IMG/VR virus record: IMGVR_UViG_3300020165_002857
Span: 1 to 29,134 of that record
Direction: 5' to 3' (one strand)
DNA: 29,134 bases
DNA from: a virus
In this document: positions 8,490-16,707 of the stretch, piece by piece
Position numbering within the stretch: the stretch's first letter is position 1
Layout of the letters: every line of letters begins with the position of its first letter
Program-made: the position numbers and the translations under genes
Notes under the pieces: model-generated
Database searches by the model: none
Told to the model about the DNA's origin: nothing
Seen by the model: the letters and a program-made list of their open reading frames with translations, nothing else

Positions 8490-8972
8490 ATGATTGAACC
8501 TTTTGAATATGAGAAAACGAAGACTCAAGTAAAAATGAGAGATTCAACGGTTAAAAATGATCGTTTGGATGTGTCAGCTCTGGACAAACCGTTACGTAAA
8601 TTAAATCATTTTAAAGAACAGACCGAACACCAAACATTTCTGGACACCCAGAAACCCTTTTCGAAAGCATTCCAAGATTCTGTCGGAAGGGTAAAAGAGG
8701 TCGATTCCCACAAGTCCTTTTTCCAGGACGAGAGTCTCGCATCGAAAGGTGGTATGGTAAAAGACTACGAGACTAGGGAAAGTAAAGAAGCAATGAGTAG
8801 AGAAAATGCATCTGTTTTACTTAGTCGTTATTTGGATTATGAAGTATCGTATGTCCCGAGTATGTTGAATACGATTGATAGTGTAGAGAATATTAAGGTT
8901 AGCGATCCGGTTTTGCAACCGGGAATGACATTTATTGATTCTCGTAAAAACATGGCTACAAAACTTCAATAA
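8490..8972 (+). CDS. Hypothetical 160-aa hydrophilic protein
   Basis: No family recognised. It is rich in Lys, Asp, Glu and Ser, with no membrane segment and little hydrophobic core except a C-terminal stretch (VLLSRYLDYEVSYVPSMLNTI), so most of it may be disordered. TTAATAAAG lies immediately before the ATG. Its stop codon is embedded in CAATAAAG (8967-8973) and overlaps by 7 bp the end of the convergent minus-strand gene, so the two transcripts share their poly(A) region. It ends the block polymerase - possible SSB - this gene. Confidence 0.6.
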   Translation: MIEPFEYEKTKTQVKMRDSTVKNDRLDVSALDKPLRKLNHFKEQTEHQTFLDTQKPFSKAFQDSVGRVKEVDSHKSFFQDESLASKGGMVKDYETRESKEAMSRENASVLLSRYLDYEVSYVPSMLNTIDSVENIKVSDPVLQPGMTFIDSRKNMATKLQ

Positions 8973-9415
8973 AGTAGACTTTTGTTATTAGAGGATAGAT
9001 CCTTAATGACATTAATATCCTCAGCATCTAGGGATTGTAGAGCAACAATTTCAGCTAAATCGAGTTCACGAATAAACTTAAATTGAATCTCCATATCCTC
9101 ATTGGTAACACAACGGTAGTATTTCTTTTTGTGTAGAAAGAAACCGTTTTGGTCAGTAGTGTAGAACGAGCTTTCTTTATCAGAATCTTCCGAGAAACAG
9201 ATACACGTGTAAGGTTGTGGAAGTTCACCCTTGGGAAGTTCCATCATTTTGTAAACATCAGGATTGGTGGAGAGTTCCGTGTTAGACATTTCTTGATCCG
9301 CTCTTTTCCTTTTAAGCGGTGGAAAATGCTCATCGCAATCCATATTGAGGGTACTAACCTCACTGATGTCACTCTTGCACTCCTCATGTCCGTCCACGAC
9401 ATGTTGATAGTTCAT
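8966..9415 (-). CDS. Hypothetical 149-aa acidic protein with a nuclear signal
   Basis: No family recognised. ATG at 9415 (MNYQHVVDG) is chosen because the upstream extension would run through the divergent VLTF3-like gene; the start has the context TATAAAAATGA. The protein is acidic, with a KRKR nuclear-localisation-like motif (about residue 36). The central part (YTTDQNGFFLHKKKYYRCV) could be a small beta-rich domain. The C-terminus ends with helical acidic sequence. It is divergent from the late transcription factor with about 50 bp between starts, suggesting a shared promoter and possibly a linked regulatory role. Confidence 0.6.
   Translation of the reverse strand: MNYQHVVDGHEECKSDISEVSTLNMDCDEHFPPLKRKRADQEMSNTELSTNPDVYKMMELPKGELPQPYTCICFSEDSDKESSFYTTDQNGFFLHKKKYYRCVTNEDMEIQFKFIRELDLAEIVALQSLDAEDINVIKDLSSNNKSLLY
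8967..8973. terminator. Shared poly(A) region of convergent genes
   Basis: The plus gene's stop (8970-8972) sits in CAATAAAG. The minus gene's stop (8966-8968) lies in the same few bases, so the two transcripts must overlap at their 3' ends. AATAAA is the standard eukaryotic polyadenylation signal. Confidence 0.5.
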
Positions 9416-9467
9416 TTTTATATAAATGATGAGATATGTTTTTGTTATTGGTTTATTGTGAAAACAA
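9416..9467. promoter_or_regulatory. Short bidirectional promoter
   Basis: These 52 bp separate the divergent starts at 9415 (minus) and 9468 (plus). On the minus strand TTTATATAAAAATG gives a TATA-like element next to the start. On the plus strand the region is AT-rich and contains TTATTGG (9445-9451), an inverted CCAAT box. If translation of the plus gene starts at 9513, the promoter is up to 97 bp long. Confidence 0.45.
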
Positions 9468-9971
9468 ATGGAACGCTTTTTCAAACATGATGACCGCGTC
9501 ACTTTTTTAAAAATGGCGGAACACATTGACGATGACGATCTTTTGGAAAGATGTATCGAATGTCTGAGCACCGATCTATACTTTGACAGAGTCGAATGGG
9601 AAAGCAGTTGCATGAATTGTGGTCTTGTGAGTGAATATGAAGGTTGGGGAGAAGTACCAATCTACGTGAAACCGAAAACATACTTTAAACACAATTATTT
9701 TAGCAATAGTATTTTACCAAAAGCAATGGAGAAAGGATTTAAAGTGTCACGTTTTGAAATGGTCGAGATGGAGAGATTGTATAAAATGTGCGTTTGTCGT
9801 TTTTACGAGACTCAAGACATTCATAAACGTAAATACATGATCAATTCGACATTTACATTTGTAAAGATTTGTGAAAAGATGGATAAAGACGTTTCGCAAT
9901 ATGTATCGCTTCCTAAAAAGGACACACTTTTAAAATTGGAAAAGGATTGGAAAGTTATGAACGCGTTCTAA
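9468..9971 (+). CDS. VLTF3-like viral late transcription factor
   Basis: It has an N-terminal zinc ribbon with paired cysteines (C29, C32, C48, C51; CIEC...CMNCG) as in TFIIB and poxvirus VLTF3 proteins. After the ribbon comes a YFKHNYF segment comparable to the conserved Tyr/His-Phe region of VLTF3-like proteins. The C-terminal part runs Ile-Asn-Ser-rich helix, then SLPKKDTLLKLEKDWKVM. This matches the usual end of the family, where a Pro-Leu-Lys-Ser-like turn precedes a Lys-Leu...Asp...Trp helix. In nucleocytoplasmic large DNA viruses this factor activates late transcription. At 167 aa it is short, and M16 at 9513 may be the true start with better context. It sits just before the capsid block, whose start codons resemble poxvirus late elements. 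Confidence 0.75.
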   Translation: MERFFKHDDRVTFLKMAEHIDDDDLLERCIECLSTDLYFDRVEWESSCMNCGLVSEYEGWGEVPIYVKPKTYFKHNYFSNSILPKAMEKGFKVSRFEMVEMERLYKMCVCRFYETQDIHKRKYMINSTFTFVKICEKMDKDVSQYVSLPKKDTLLKLEKDWKVMNAF

Positions 9972-10008
9972 TTTTTGTTGTTATAATATAAAACGTTTTT
10001 TGAATATA

Positions 10009-10028
10009 CTATATAAAGCAAATAAATG
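10009..10028 (+). promoter_or_regulatory. TATA box and TAAATG start element of the first capsid gene
   Basis: TATATAAA (10010-10017) lies 9 bp upstream of the capsid ATG. The start itself is in TAAATGG (10023-10029), the consensus of poxvirus late promoters. It is the only capsid gene with an obvious TATA box. Confidence 0.45.
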
Positions 10029-11825
10029 GATCCAGTAATCAATTCCCTCGTGCAAAGTCCCTTTGTGCGCTCAATGAGCACAGTGCCTTCTAAGGCAACC
10101 AGTTTCGTTCACGGTGTGCGCGATAACGTACCCCCCTTTTCATACCAAAAGGTTGTTGTGAAGCCGTGGAATAACATTAGCACGTCATCCCAAGAACAGA
10201 GTCACAAATTTAGAATTCCTCAATACGGCACTTTGAATCGTGCATACTTGAGGATTAAGACAACCAATAAGATTAGCGTTGGAGACTCTCCAGTCGATGC
10301 TGATTACCCGATTGATCTATTTCAGGCCAATTCTCTTTCTCCTGTGGTCAATGATGCTGCCTATGATTTGTTGAAGGATAGGATTCGTCTTCCTTGGACA
10401 CATACCACTCAGACACGCTTCTCACCGCTCAAGTGTGCACCTCTAGGAGGTGGTGGAACTTCCTTGCTGTTGAACAGTGCAGTTTCAAATCAATCAGGAA
10501 GTGGAGCTTTAGAACCTCATGCCGTTTTTCCAGGAGCTGATCTTCAAGTAGTACCCCCCGAAAATAAGTTGGGTAAATCTTCCAATGCTTGGAATGTAGT
10601 AAATATTTTGGATGAGATTCGTTTAACCACCAACGGAAAGACAATCGAGACGCTTTATGGTGAGACGATTCCTGCTGAGGTTGTAAAGATGCCCGAGCAG
10701 CTCCGTGATTGGTATATGAAGGGTATGGTTGGGTTTGCAAATGGTGATCGTAAAGGTAACGTAAAAAACGATCCTGACTATCTAACTCCATGGGATCCGA
10801 GTGCATGTCATCGCGATGTCTACGGTCGTCTCTCTACTACACCCATTCTACACACGTCTGACCAGGGTGCTCTTATGGAAAATCTACACGCGGCTTTCTA
10901 CGTGCCTCTTCCTCTGTCTAGTCTCAAGACTCTATCTAAGAATTATCAGACCCGATTTGTTGAAGATTTGGAGCTTGAGGTAAAGACCAAGGAGCTTGAT
11001 AGAGGTTTCAACGTAACTACGTTGAATTCCTCAAATGTTAAGTCACACTCTGTGGAATTGGTTCTGATTTATCATAACTGGCACGACAATATTGAAAATA
11101 CTATTCGAAACAGTAACTACAAGCGCGGTGTGCCTGCAAGTGTGTATTCAACCAATTGGGTTCGCGCGGCCACTTCGTTTAAGGTTGGTACAGGTGTCGG
11201 ACCCTACGCCATTCCGCTAACCAGTCGAAACTTGGTGACTGAAATGGTAGTGGTCGCAAAGTTACCATCCATTGGTGACATTGGAGGTTTTGACTCGCTT
11301 AAGAAATTGAAGAGCGATTATACCTCGATTGTAAAGGATTTGACTTATAAGATTGAGCTGAGTGGTTCGGGCAAGACGATCTGGAGCGCTAACAACTTGG
11401 AGCTTCAAGGTCCTGACACTTCTGATTATGACTTGACCGATCGTAAGATGAGTGGTGGCGATTGCGGTTATGGTGGATCCAGAGGTGACCGTCGCGCTTT
11501 GTATGAGCCGTCTGAAGGTCATTACAACACTAAGATTATTGGTGTTGATATGACTAAAACCAATGGTGATAAGCCAAATCAGTGCGGTGTTGATTATAGT
11601 TTTGGAGACGCCATGTCAATCATGCGTTTCGGTTTCCAGACGACTGATGAATTTTACAGCGGTGGTATTGCTCTTCAGACCATTTCAAACCCTACTATAA
11701 ACATTACAATGTATAGTACTGGCTGGAATAAACAAGAGCTTGAATTTAATGTTTATGTTAAACATGCCAACATGGTGCGCATTGATAGCGATACAGGTGC
11801 CATTACTCGCACACTTGATGTTTAA
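10026..11825 (+). CDS. Major capsid protein paralog 1 (double jelly roll type)
   Basis: 599 aa. Read by eye as a double-jelly-roll capsid protein. FRIPQYGTLNRAYLRI (62-77) fits the first strand region. EIRLTTNGKTIETLYGE (197-213) parallels the Gly-Gly-x-x-Ile-Asp-x-x-Tyr-Gly element of nucleocytovirus capsid proteins. VPLPLSSLKTLSKN (293-306) with EDLELEVKTK (313-322) parallels their Pro-Leu-Pro...strand element. LIYHNWHDN (about 346) begins the second half. It shares its N-terminus (MDPV.NSLVQSPFVR) and C-terminus (RIDSDTGAITRTLDV) with paralog 2. Between the first strands is a roughly 100-residue insert with GGGG (141-144) that paralogs 3 and 4 lack, a candidate surface loop. Gene family membership is clear; the exact fold needs a structure prediction. 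Confidence 0.8.
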   Translation: MDPVINSLVQSPFVRSMSTVPSKATSFVHGVRDNVPPFSYQKVVVKPWNNISTSSQEQSHKFRIPQYGTLNRAYLRIKTTNKISVGDSPVDADYPIDLFQANSLSPVVNDAAYDLLKDRIRLPWTHTTQTRFSPLKCAPLGGGGTSLLLNSAVSNQSGSGALEPHAVFPGADLQVVPPENKLGKSSNAWNVVNILDEIRLTTNGKTIETLYGETIPAEVVKMPEQLRDWYMKGMVGFANGDRKGNVKNDPDYLTPWDPSACHRDVYGRLSTTPILHTSDQGALMENLHAAFYVPLPLSSLKTLSKNYQTRFVEDLELEVKTKELDRGFNVTTLNSSNVKSHSVELVLIYHNWHDNIENTIRNSNYKRGVPASVYSTNWVRAATSFKVGTGVGPYAIPLTSRNLVTEMVVVAKLPSIGDIGGFDSLKKLKSDYTSIVKDLTYKIELSGSGKTIWSANNLELQGPDTSDYDLTDRKMSGGDCGYGGSRGDRRALYEPSEGHYNTKIIGVDMTKTNGDKPNQCGVDYSFGDAMSIMRFGFQTTDEFYSGGIALQTISNPTINITMYSTGWNKQELEFNVYVKHANMVRIDSDTGAITRTLDV

Positions 11826-11847
11826 TTTTTAATGCATTCTAATAAAG
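11826..11847 (+). promoter_or_regulatory. Repeated intergenic element before capsid paralog 2
   Basis: TTTTTAATGCATTCTAATAAAG matches 21 of 22 bases at 13786-13807 before paralog 3. It contains AATAAA (11841-11846), so it probably ends the paralog 1 transcript, and its AT-rich body may also be the promoter of the next gene. Confidence 0.6.
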
Positions 11848-11857
11848 TAAAAAATAA

Positions 11858-13762
11858 ATGGATCCCGTCCTTAATTCTTTAGTTCAAAGCCCTTTTGTGA
11901 GAACAGTGAGCACTGTACCTACAAAGGCCACGAGTTTCGTGCACGGTCTTCGCGACAATGTACCCCCCTTTTCATACCAAAAGGTTGTTGTAAAACCGTG
12001 GAATGCAATCAGTGACACTACACAGGAACAAAATCACAGATTTAGAATTCCTCAGTATGGAAATTTGAATCGCGCTTACTTGAGAATTGCGATGAAGAAT
12101 GTAGAACCTGTGGCTGCAGATACAAAATTGACGGAAGCAGACTACGGATCTACTGGCGTTTCCCTTGGTACCTATAATGAACCTGATTTGTTCGATCCGG
12201 CTCAGAAAAATCCCATTACGTCTGAAACTGCATTTGATAACCTTCGAAGTAAAATTCGCCTTCCGTGGACACACAATACGCAATTATCTTCGGTACCTAC
12301 AAAAAGGAGTGTTTTGGGGGGTGGTGGAGGTATTGCACTAAATTTACCCAACATTCGAGACCCTTCAAGAGCGGGACTCGCTCCATCTCAACTTGATGAC
12401 AGTTCTTTTGCAGCATCCCATTCTACAGTTGATCCCAGAGACCTTCAAGGAAATTCTTCAAACGCGTGGAATGTTGTGAACATTCTTGATAAAATTCAAC
12501 TCATGACGAATGAAAAGGTTATAGAGACCCTTTATGGTGAGACGATTCCTTCAGAAGTTGCAAAAATGCCCGAACAATTGAGAGATTTCTACATCAAGGG
12601 CATGATTGGATACGCTAGAGGGGATCCACTTACAGGCGCACATTTGTCCAAACCCCGATATGAACTTGCATGGGATCCTTCGGCATGTCATCGCGATATG
12701 TATGGAAGACTTTCAACAGCGGCAACAAGTGATGTAAATGAAAATGGAACATTGCATTACTTATCCGGCGAACAACGTGTGATGAATCAAATGCAACATG
12801 CCGACTTCATCGTTCCTGTGACTCTATCAAGTTTGAAGACACTATCAAAAAATTATCAAACGCGTTTTGTTGAAGATTTGGAGTTGGATGTGAAAACAAA
12901 AGAGATTGGTCGTGGATTTAATCTGATTGGCAATACGGGATCTGAAAGTCGTTTTCACGAAGTTGAGCTTGTTTTAATATACCATAACTGGCACGATAAC
13001 ATTGAGAATTCGATTCGAAATAGCAATTTTAAACGCGGAATTCCCGCCTCCATTTATAGTTCTAATTGGGTGCTTGCTGCAAAATCTGCCAAATTCTTAA
13101 GTGGCATGGAGACTTTATCAATTCCTATTTTAAGCAGAAATTTGGTAACTGAGATTTTAATTGTTGGTCGTCAACTTTCGATTGGTGATATGGGCGGAGT
13201 GAGTGCTTTAAAGAAATTAAAAAGCGACTACACAACTTCACTTCGAGGTTCTTTTTCTTACGACATGAGTTTTGTAGGATCAGGCAGAACCATTTGGAGT
13301 GCGCACAATTCAGAAATGACAGGTCCAGACGCTGCGGATTATGATTTAACGGAGCGCAGATTGAATGGTGGTGATTGTGGATATGGAGGTTATAACAGAT
13401 CTAAATATACCAACATTCAGGCTCAAGGTCAATTTCTTGGAATGAATAGTAGCAAAACAGGTGGTGATAGAGACTTATGGAATAATGGTGGTCAGGTGAC
13501 ACAGTGTGGCGTAGAATATGGATTTGGCGATAATATGGCATCACTACGTTTTGGTTTCCAAACCAGTGACGAGTATTATACGGGGGGTGTTGCGTTGCAG
13601 ACGATTAGTGATCCCACGATTAGCATTACACCTACATATACAGGGGATGCTTTACACGATTGGGGGGCGCAAGAGGTTGAATTTAACATTTACGTAAAAC
13701 ATGCCAATATGATTCGCATCGATAGCGATACGGGGGCAATTACTCGCACTCTTGATGTTTAA
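11858..13762 (+). CDS. Major capsid protein paralog 2 (double jelly roll type)
   Basis: 634 aa and clearly homologous to paralog 1 along its whole length. Shared elements: MDPVLNSLVQSPFVR start, FRIPQYGNLNRAYLRI, IRLPWTHNTQ, a GGGGG insert loop, KVIETLYGETIPSEV, VPVTLSSLKTLSKNYQ, LIYHNWHDNIENSIRNSN, GGDCGYGG and RIDSDTGAITRTLDV. It differs mainly in loops, where it is longer, so capsid surface features probably differ. Codons differ widely despite the protein similarity, so the duplication is not recent. The start is TAAATGG, as in paralog 1. The two may assemble as a mixed shell or be used in different positions; this is inference. Confidence 0.8.
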   Translation: MDPVLNSLVQSPFVRTVSTVPTKATSFVHGLRDNVPPFSYQKVVVKPWNAISDTTQEQNHRFRIPQYGNLNRAYLRIAMKNVEPVAADTKLTEADYGSTGVSLGTYNEPDLFDPAQKNPITSETAFDNLRSKIRLPWTHNTQLSSVPTKRSVLGGGGGIALNLPNIRDPSRAGLAPSQLDDSSFAASHSTVDPRDLQGNSSNAWNVVNILDKIQLMTNEKVIETLYGETIPSEVAKMPEQLRDFYIKGMIGYARGDPLTGAHLSKPRYELAWDPSACHRDMYGRLSTAATSDVNENGTLHYLSGEQRVMNQMQHADFIVPVTLSSLKTLSKNYQTRFVEDLELDVKTKEIGRGFNLIGNTGSESRFHEVELVLIYHNWHDNIENSIRNSNFKRGIPASIYSSNWVLAAKSAKFLSGMETLSIPILSRNLVTEILIVGRQLSIGDMGGVSALKKLKSDYTTSLRGSFSYDMSFVGSGRTIWSAHNSEMTGPDAADYDLTERRLNGGDCGYGGYNRSKYTNIQAQGQFLGMNSSKTGGDRDLWNNGGQVTQCGVEYGFGDNMASLRFGFQTSDEYYTGGVALQTISDPTISITPTYTGDALHDWGAQEVEFNIYVKHANMIRIDSDTGAITRTLDV

Positions 13763-13785
13763 ATAAAAGTGTTTAAAGCATATAT

Positions 13786-13807
13786 TTTTTAATGCAATCT
13801 AATAAAG
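13786..13807 (+). promoter_or_regulatory. Repeated intergenic element before capsid paralog 3
   Basis: TTTTTAATGCAATCTAATAAAG differs from the copy at 11826-11847 by one base. It lies between the stop of paralog 2 and the start of paralog 3, with AATAAA at 13801-13806. Conservation in non-coding DNA while the flanking genes have diverged suggests function. Confidence 0.6.
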
Positions 13808-13816
13808 CATTTTAAC

Positions 13817-15217
13817 ATGGATAGTATAATCCAGGGTCAATCACAAAGCGCCCTTGTTCAACATTTGTCTGAAAAGGAACACCACATTAAGAGATTTACA
13901 CATGACATTCCGGATAACTCCCCCGTACGCTCAATCCAAAAGGTTGAGGTTTTACCCTATGTGGGACGTTCTGACACTCAAAAGGAAGAAACTTACCATT
14001 TTCGAATTCCCCGTAAAGGTTATTTGAATCGAATGTGGCTAAAAGTTCGAGTAGCATCCCCGACTCAAGAGGTACTAGGTCTTGAGTCTATGGGTAGGGG
14101 TATTATGCGTTTCGGAAATTTTTTTGAATACGCTTCTCTATTCATTGCAGGAAAAAGAATTGAGACATTGTATCCTGAATCAGTAGCGTACAATGCAATG
14201 ACATACAAGGGTGTTGGAGGCAAAAATGTAATCAAAGGGTTATGTGGTTTGGAGACATCGGGTCTGAGTGTAGAACCAAAGTTTGATTTTGGTAGGGAAC
14301 GTCAAACAAATCCTTCCTGGGAAACTGATTCTTATGGGAAGGATTACTTGGTGCCTTTGGATTTTTCCATGTTTCGTTTTTTCAAAGATTCCTTAGATAC
14401 CAACTTTCTTGGTAGCATGGAGATTGAATTTAAGAAGCGAGAAATTGTAGCCATTGAGAATCCTGCAACCTATGTGAAACTGATTTGTAAATATCATAAC
14501 GTTCTGAATAATTTTAGAACGAACATTCGAAATGCGAACCATTCAAAGGATACCACGACAAAGCTAATAACGAGAACCGAACAAATTAACGAAACTCCAC
14601 AGTCACTTCTTTTTCAAGATGCTGATAGTACACCAAATCGTTCTTTTACATTTACGATTCCTAATGTTGGTGATATTACCGATCTGGTTATTTCGTTCAA
14701 AAGAAGCACAGCATCATCGTTAGCGTTACTCATATCACCTTATTCAGCGGGTCGTTTTAGTGAATCTAAAATTAGAGTACGTTTGTTATCCAATGACAAG
14801 GTTTTAATTGATAAATATGATTGGGAATTGCTTCGAGATGGGAGTAGCACACACTCCCACGAGATTCAAGACAAGGTAGACCCTTCGATGAGCTATATGA
14901 CTCTAGGAAGTCCTTTTGTTGCAGGGAATCAATTTAGATCAGACAGTGGTGAACATCCATTGAATCAAATGGCATATTTTTCTAATAAGCAACATCCGTG
15001 GTTGCTTATTGTACCTTTTAATATGTTTAGTAGTGAAGAATTTTACAACGGTAGCATTAACACAAAGTCTCTACCAAATTTGACTTTGGAAATTTCGTCT
15101 AATACGTTTGTAGAAGATGTTCCAACAGAATTTTTAAAGAACATAACTCCCAATGTTACGGTTCGTTACACCTCAACGGCTAGAATCGATAACAAAACCG
15201 GAATTGTTTCTGTTTAA
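13817..15217 (+). CDS. Capsid protein paralog 3 (divergent, 466 aa)
   Basis: Homologous to paralogs 1 and 2 but far diverged and without their long N-terminal insert. Matching elements in order: MDSIIQGQSQSALVQ, DNSPVRSIQKVEVLP, FRIPRKGYLNRMWLKV, FIAGKRIETLYPESV, LVPLDFSMFRFFKDS then MEIEFKKREI, LICKYHNVLNNFRTNIRN, and the ending ARIDNKTGIVSV. Its closer size match to paralog 4 suggests the four genes form two pairs. It could be a second major capsid type, a penton-proximal or other specialised capsomer. The upstream gap carries the 22-bp element. Confidence 0.7.
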   Translation: MDSIIQGQSQSALVQHLSEKEHHIKRFTHDIPDNSPVRSIQKVEVLPYVGRSDTQKEETYHFRIPRKGYLNRMWLKVRVASPTQEVLGLESMGRGIMRFGNFFEYASLFIAGKRIETLYPESVAYNAMTYKGVGGKNVIKGLCGLETSGLSVEPKFDFGRERQTNPSWETDSYGKDYLVPLDFSMFRFFKDSLDTNFLGSMEIEFKKREIVAIENPATYVKLICKYHNVLNNFRTNIRNANHSKDTTTKLITRTEQINETPQSLLFQDADSTPNRSFTFTIPNVGDITDLVISFKRSTASSLALLISPYSAGRFSESKIRVRLLSNDKVLIDKYDWELLRDGSSTHSHEIQDKVDPSMSYMTLGSPFVAGNQFRSDSGEHPLNQMAYFSNKQHPWLLIVPFNMFSSEEFYNGSINTKSLPNLTLEISSNTFVEDVPTEFLKNITPNVTVRYTSTARIDNKTGIVSV

Positions 15218-15241
15218 TTTTTATCATGTCATTAATAAAAG

Positions 15242-16675
15242 ATGGATATTGGCATTCAGTCGCAGATTCAAAGTCCTCTGGTGAGGACGCTTCAAAGCAT
15301 TCCAACAAATAGCATGAACTATGTACATGGTATTCCTGACAACACCCCACCCTTTTCGAAACACAAAGTTACTGTCTTGCCTCAACGTGGAGAAACCTCT
15401 ACCCTTCTTGAGAACACATTTAAATTTAACATTCCTCAAGGAGGTCACTTATCTAGAATGTACCTGCAGTATCGAATGTTTGGTCATGTTGCTGAAGTCA
15501 GCGGTCTTACACAATGGCAGGAGCTAGACAATCCTTTCAACTTTTCGAATAGCATTGAGTACATCGAGTTGGGGACCCACAATTCAAGGATTGAGCGTCT
15601 TTACCCCGGAAGTGTTGTGTTTCAAAACTTGTCACTATTGTCTAGTGACCACAGTGTGCGAAATGTAATGCAAGGTCTAGCAGGTTATAGAGCCATTCGC
15701 ACGAATCGAACCCTTTATGACCCTCCAAATTACACCACACCCTTAAGAGATAATATTGGTACTCAAGATAATTTTGGTTCATTGAGTCATCAGGACTATC
15801 TGATTCCTGTACCTCTATCTTTTTGTACTTATCTGAAAGATAATCTACAAACACGCATGATGGAGGATTTGGTTTTGAGTGTCAAGATGAAGAAAAATCT
15901 GAATCAGGTCTTTGTGGACTCAAAAGACTCGGAAGGTCCTGAGTCCTTGATTGAACTTGATGTTCACAAGATGAAATTGCACGTGGAATTCATCAATTTC
16001 CACGAAAATGTTGAGGAAGTGATTAGAAATGAGAACTTTAAACCCAACATTCCTGCAGCCATTTTGTCGAATGATTATGAACAGTACACCGCGAGATATG
16101 TTTCCAGAGATGACAGAGACAATGTCGATCTTTCAACATATCTCTACAGTGTTGATTTAAGTAGCGATGCATTAGTTACAAATATTTTTGTAAATGCTGT
16201 CTTGTCTCAATTAAGCGATCTATATACCAGAGCAGATTCAATTCCTAATTATGGTATTCATTTTACATTGTTATCTGGAAATGAAATCATCACGGAAGGA
16301 AGCAAATTTGAATATGACGGTATTGATTCTGTGCATTATAGTACAGCCGCTCGTCAATATCAAACGGAAGGTGTTTTACCTCCTAGATGGTCGGGAGCAG
16401 GTACAAACATTCGTCTCGGTCTGAACAATACCGATGAGTTTTTTGATGGTGGAATCTCTTTCCAATCCCTAACAAACCCCCGTTTGGAAATTAGAGTGAG
16501 CGCACCCAAGACCGATGTAAATCCTTTTATTCTAAATACCGTTGCTAATAATCCGACTAATTATTACTTGAATAACAATCCGTCGCTATTGTCTTTTAAT
16601 GTTGTTTTGAAACGTAAGGTTATGTTGCGTATTGATGGTAATACTGGTAAGATCCAGAAAAGTCTCGAATCGTAA
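15242..16675 (+). CDS. Capsid protein paralog 4 (divergent, 477 aa)
   Basis: Fourth member of the tandem capsid family. Shared elements: MDIGIQSQIQSPLVRTL, YVHGIPDNTPPFSKHKV (closest to paralogs 1/2), FNIPQGGHLSRMYLQYR, SRIERLYPGSVVF, LIPVPLSFCTYLKDNL then MEDLVLSVKMKKN, FINFHENVEEVIRNENF and the ending LRIDGNTGKIQKSLES. It lacks the large GGGG insert. ATTAATAAAAG directly precedes the ATG and can serve both as poly(A) signal of paralog 3 and start element here. Retention of all family motifs argues for a functional gene, not a decaying duplicate. Confidence 0.7.
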   Translation: MDIGIQSQIQSPLVRTLQSIPTNSMNYVHGIPDNTPPFSKHKVTVLPQRGETSTLLENTFKFNIPQGGHLSRMYLQYRMFGHVAEVSGLTQWQELDNPFNFSNSIEYIELGTHNSRIERLYPGSVVFQNLSLLSSDHSVRNVMQGLAGYRAIRTNRTLYDPPNYTTPLRDNIGTQDNFGSLSHQDYLIPVPLSFCTYLKDNLQTRMMEDLVLSVKMKKNLNQVFVDSKDSEGPESLIELDVHKMKLHVEFINFHENVEEVIRNENFKPNIPAAILSNDYEQYTARYVSRDDRDNVDLSTYLYSVDLSSDALVTNIFVNAVLSQLSDLYTRADSIPNYGIHFTLLSGNEIITEGSKFEYDGIDSVHYSTAARQYQTEGVLPPRWSGAGTNIRLGLNNTDEFFDGGISFQSLTNPRLEIRVSAPKTDVNPFILNTVANNPTNYYLNNNPSLLSFNVVLKRKVMLRIDGNTGKIQKSLES

Positions 16676-16707
16676 TTTTTTAAATACAATAAATAATAAT
16701 TTAAAAC

